Below are positions 63,236-64,000 of a DNA stretch of 64,000 nt, piece after piece. How positions within the stretch are numbered: the first letter of the stretch is position 1; each line of letters starts with the position of its first letter. Under the pieces are notes generated by a model. The model saw only the letters and a program-made list of their open reading frames with translations. It made no database searches and was not told the origin of the DNA. Origin of the DNA: CAWAXW01 sp963786155 (lineage in GTDB: Bacteria > Actinomycetota > CADDZG01 > WHSQ01); NCBI GenBank assembly GCA_963786155.1, contig CAWAXW010000006.1:1054001-1118000 (forward strand). Direction: 5' to 3'. Both the position numbers and the translations under genes were made by a program.

Positions 63236-63598
63236 GTGAGGGTTCTGCTCGTGGACGATCACGAGGCGATCCGTACCGTGTTCCGCACCGCACTCGAGAT
63301 GCGGCCCGAGTTCGAGATCGTGGGGGAAGCCTCGGATGGATTCGATGCCGTTGTTGCGGCCGGGTCGCTGGAGCCCGATGTCGTGGTCATGGACACGAAC
63401 ATGCCCCGCATGGACGGCTTCGAGGCAACCCAAGAGATCGTGCAACGGTGGCCCGACATACGTGTGTTGGCTTTCACTTCCTCGGGTGAGGACGCTGCGG
63501 TCGCCGGCATGCTCCAAGCCGGAGCTTGTGGCTACCTGTTGAAGGGCGACCCGATCGATCGAGTGATCGAGAACCTGATCCTGACGCTGTCCGACTAA
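63236..63598 (+). CDS. Single-domain response regulator (receiver only)
   Basis: 120 residues: the receiver domain alone, NarL-like in sequence. It has acidic pocket D7-D8, acceptor D53 in VVMDTNMPRMDG, T81-S82 switch and K103 in YLLKGDP. It ends at LTLSD with no DNA-binding domain. GGGAG precedes GTG 63236 by six bases. It could relay phosphate or control a partner by protein contact. It converges with a kinase gene that overlaps its stop by 4 bp, a likely partner. Confidence 0.85.
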   Translation: MRVLLVDDHEAIRTVFRTALEMRPEFEIVGEASDGFDAVVAAGSLEPDVVVMDTNMPRMDGFEATQEIVQRWPDIRVLAFTSSGEDAAVAGMLQAGACGYLLKGDPIDRVIENLILTLSD

Positions 63599-64000
63599 GA
63601 GCGCTCTGCCGCGCGCGGCAAGCGGAACCAGAATGTTGCTCCTTGCCCCGGCTCGCTCTCGACCCACATGTCGCCGCGGTGTTGCTCCACGATCTTCTTG
63701 GATAGATAGAGGCCGAGGCCCGACCCGGGCTTTGCGCCGCTGGTTGCCACCAACCTGGTGAAACGTTGGAACAGCCGATCGCGATCCTCCGGCTTGATGC
63801 CCGGCCCCCTATCCCTGACGGCCACCAAGATCGACGCCCCTTGGGGGCGCACGATCACGGTGATCGGCGAGTCCTCCTCGGAGAACTTCGCGGCGTTCGA
63901 CAGGAGGTTGAGCAGCACCTGCTTGACGCGGTCGCGGTCCGCATCGATCACGAGGTCGCCGTCTTCGATCGTCGTCTCGGTGCGATCGGCGACTCCGCCG
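63595..64000 (-). CDS. Sensor histidine kinase, C-terminal ATPase part (continues past window)
   Basis: 135 residues of an HATPase domain: VIDADRDRVKQVLLNLLSNAAKFSEE (N-box), AVRDRGPGIKPEDRDRLFQRFTR (G1 and F-box) and GSGLGLYLSKKIVEQHRGDMWVESEPGQG (G2). It ends RLPRAAERS. The sensor and HisKA parts lie beyond base 64000. It converges with the receiver-only protein at 63236. Confidence 0.88.
   Translation of the reverse strand, partial: GGVADRTETTIEDGDLVIDADRDRVKQVLLNLLSNAAKFSEEDSPITVIVRPQGASILVAVRDRGPGIKPEDRDRLFQRFTRLVATSGAKPGSGLGLYLSKKIVEQHRGDMWVESEPGQGATFWFRLPRAAERS

Overview
The window is about 64 kb of GC-rich DNA (roughly 60-65% by eye) whose gene set points to an uncultured, probably deep-branching member of the Actinomycetota. 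The pointers are a GlgE/TreS/maltokinase alpha-glucan pathway, SenX3/RegX3-like phosphate regulators with actinobacterial-type 11-bp Pho boxes, a mycothiol-dependent maleylpyruvate isomerase-type protein, frequent GTG/TTG starts and many ATGA/GTGA gene overlaps. No rRNA, tRNA, insertion sequence, phage or CRISPR array was seen.

Region 1 (1-17.4 kb) is a phosphate-acquisition island. It starts inside pstS1 and continues with pstC1-pstA1-pstB1-phoU1, a RegX3-type regulator carrying a frameshift, phoU2, and a second, divergent pstC2-pstA2-pstB2-pstS2 operon whose PstS is anchored by a C-terminal membrane helix. Next to it lies an unusual set: a membrane-anchored PstS-like protein with a neocarzinostatin-like N-terminal domain, a sortase-fold protein lacking the catalytic His and Cys, a cupredoxin-like lipoprotein lacking most copper ligands, a secreted PstS-like protein, and a secreted protein with a 45-proline tract. 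A regulator/kinase pair closes the region. Three matching Pho-box arrays (near 4.5, 9.86 and 13.38 kb) tie these genes to phosphate control.

Region 2 (17.4-24.2 kb) encodes surface or secreted proteins: a BNR-repeat plus integrin-beta-like VWA protein with a C-terminal membrane anchor, and three tandem LVIVD-repeat paralogues.

Region 3 (24.2-32.9 kb, minus strand) is the glgE-treS-mak-glgB-GH57 operon, which turns trehalose into branched alpha-glucan through maltose and maltose-1-phosphate. Region 4 (33-44.2 kb, minus strand) is a signalling block: two hybrid histidine kinases, an adenylate cyclase/ATPase/TPR protein, a fourth LVIVD protein, two small genes and a two-component pair. Region 5 (44.3-54.7 kb) returns to glucan metabolism with glgP and a glgX-treY-treZ cluster for breaking glycogen down to glucose-1-phosphate and trehalose. 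Region 6 (54.7-56.4 kb) has housekeeping-type genes. Region 7 (56.4-62.7 kb) is a cobalamin-riboswitch-controlled btuFCD-cobOUTSC operon, followed by the RNase P RNA gene, an orphan receiver protein and the end of a sensor kinase.

Sequence quality matters here. Eleven otherwise well-conserved genes are each broken by single-base indels (13 in all), mostly at or near short homopolymers, and correcting them gives whole-codon, full-length genes. I read most of these as sequencing or assembly errors rather than pseudogenes. Their coordinates are therefore given as whole loci with the break named.
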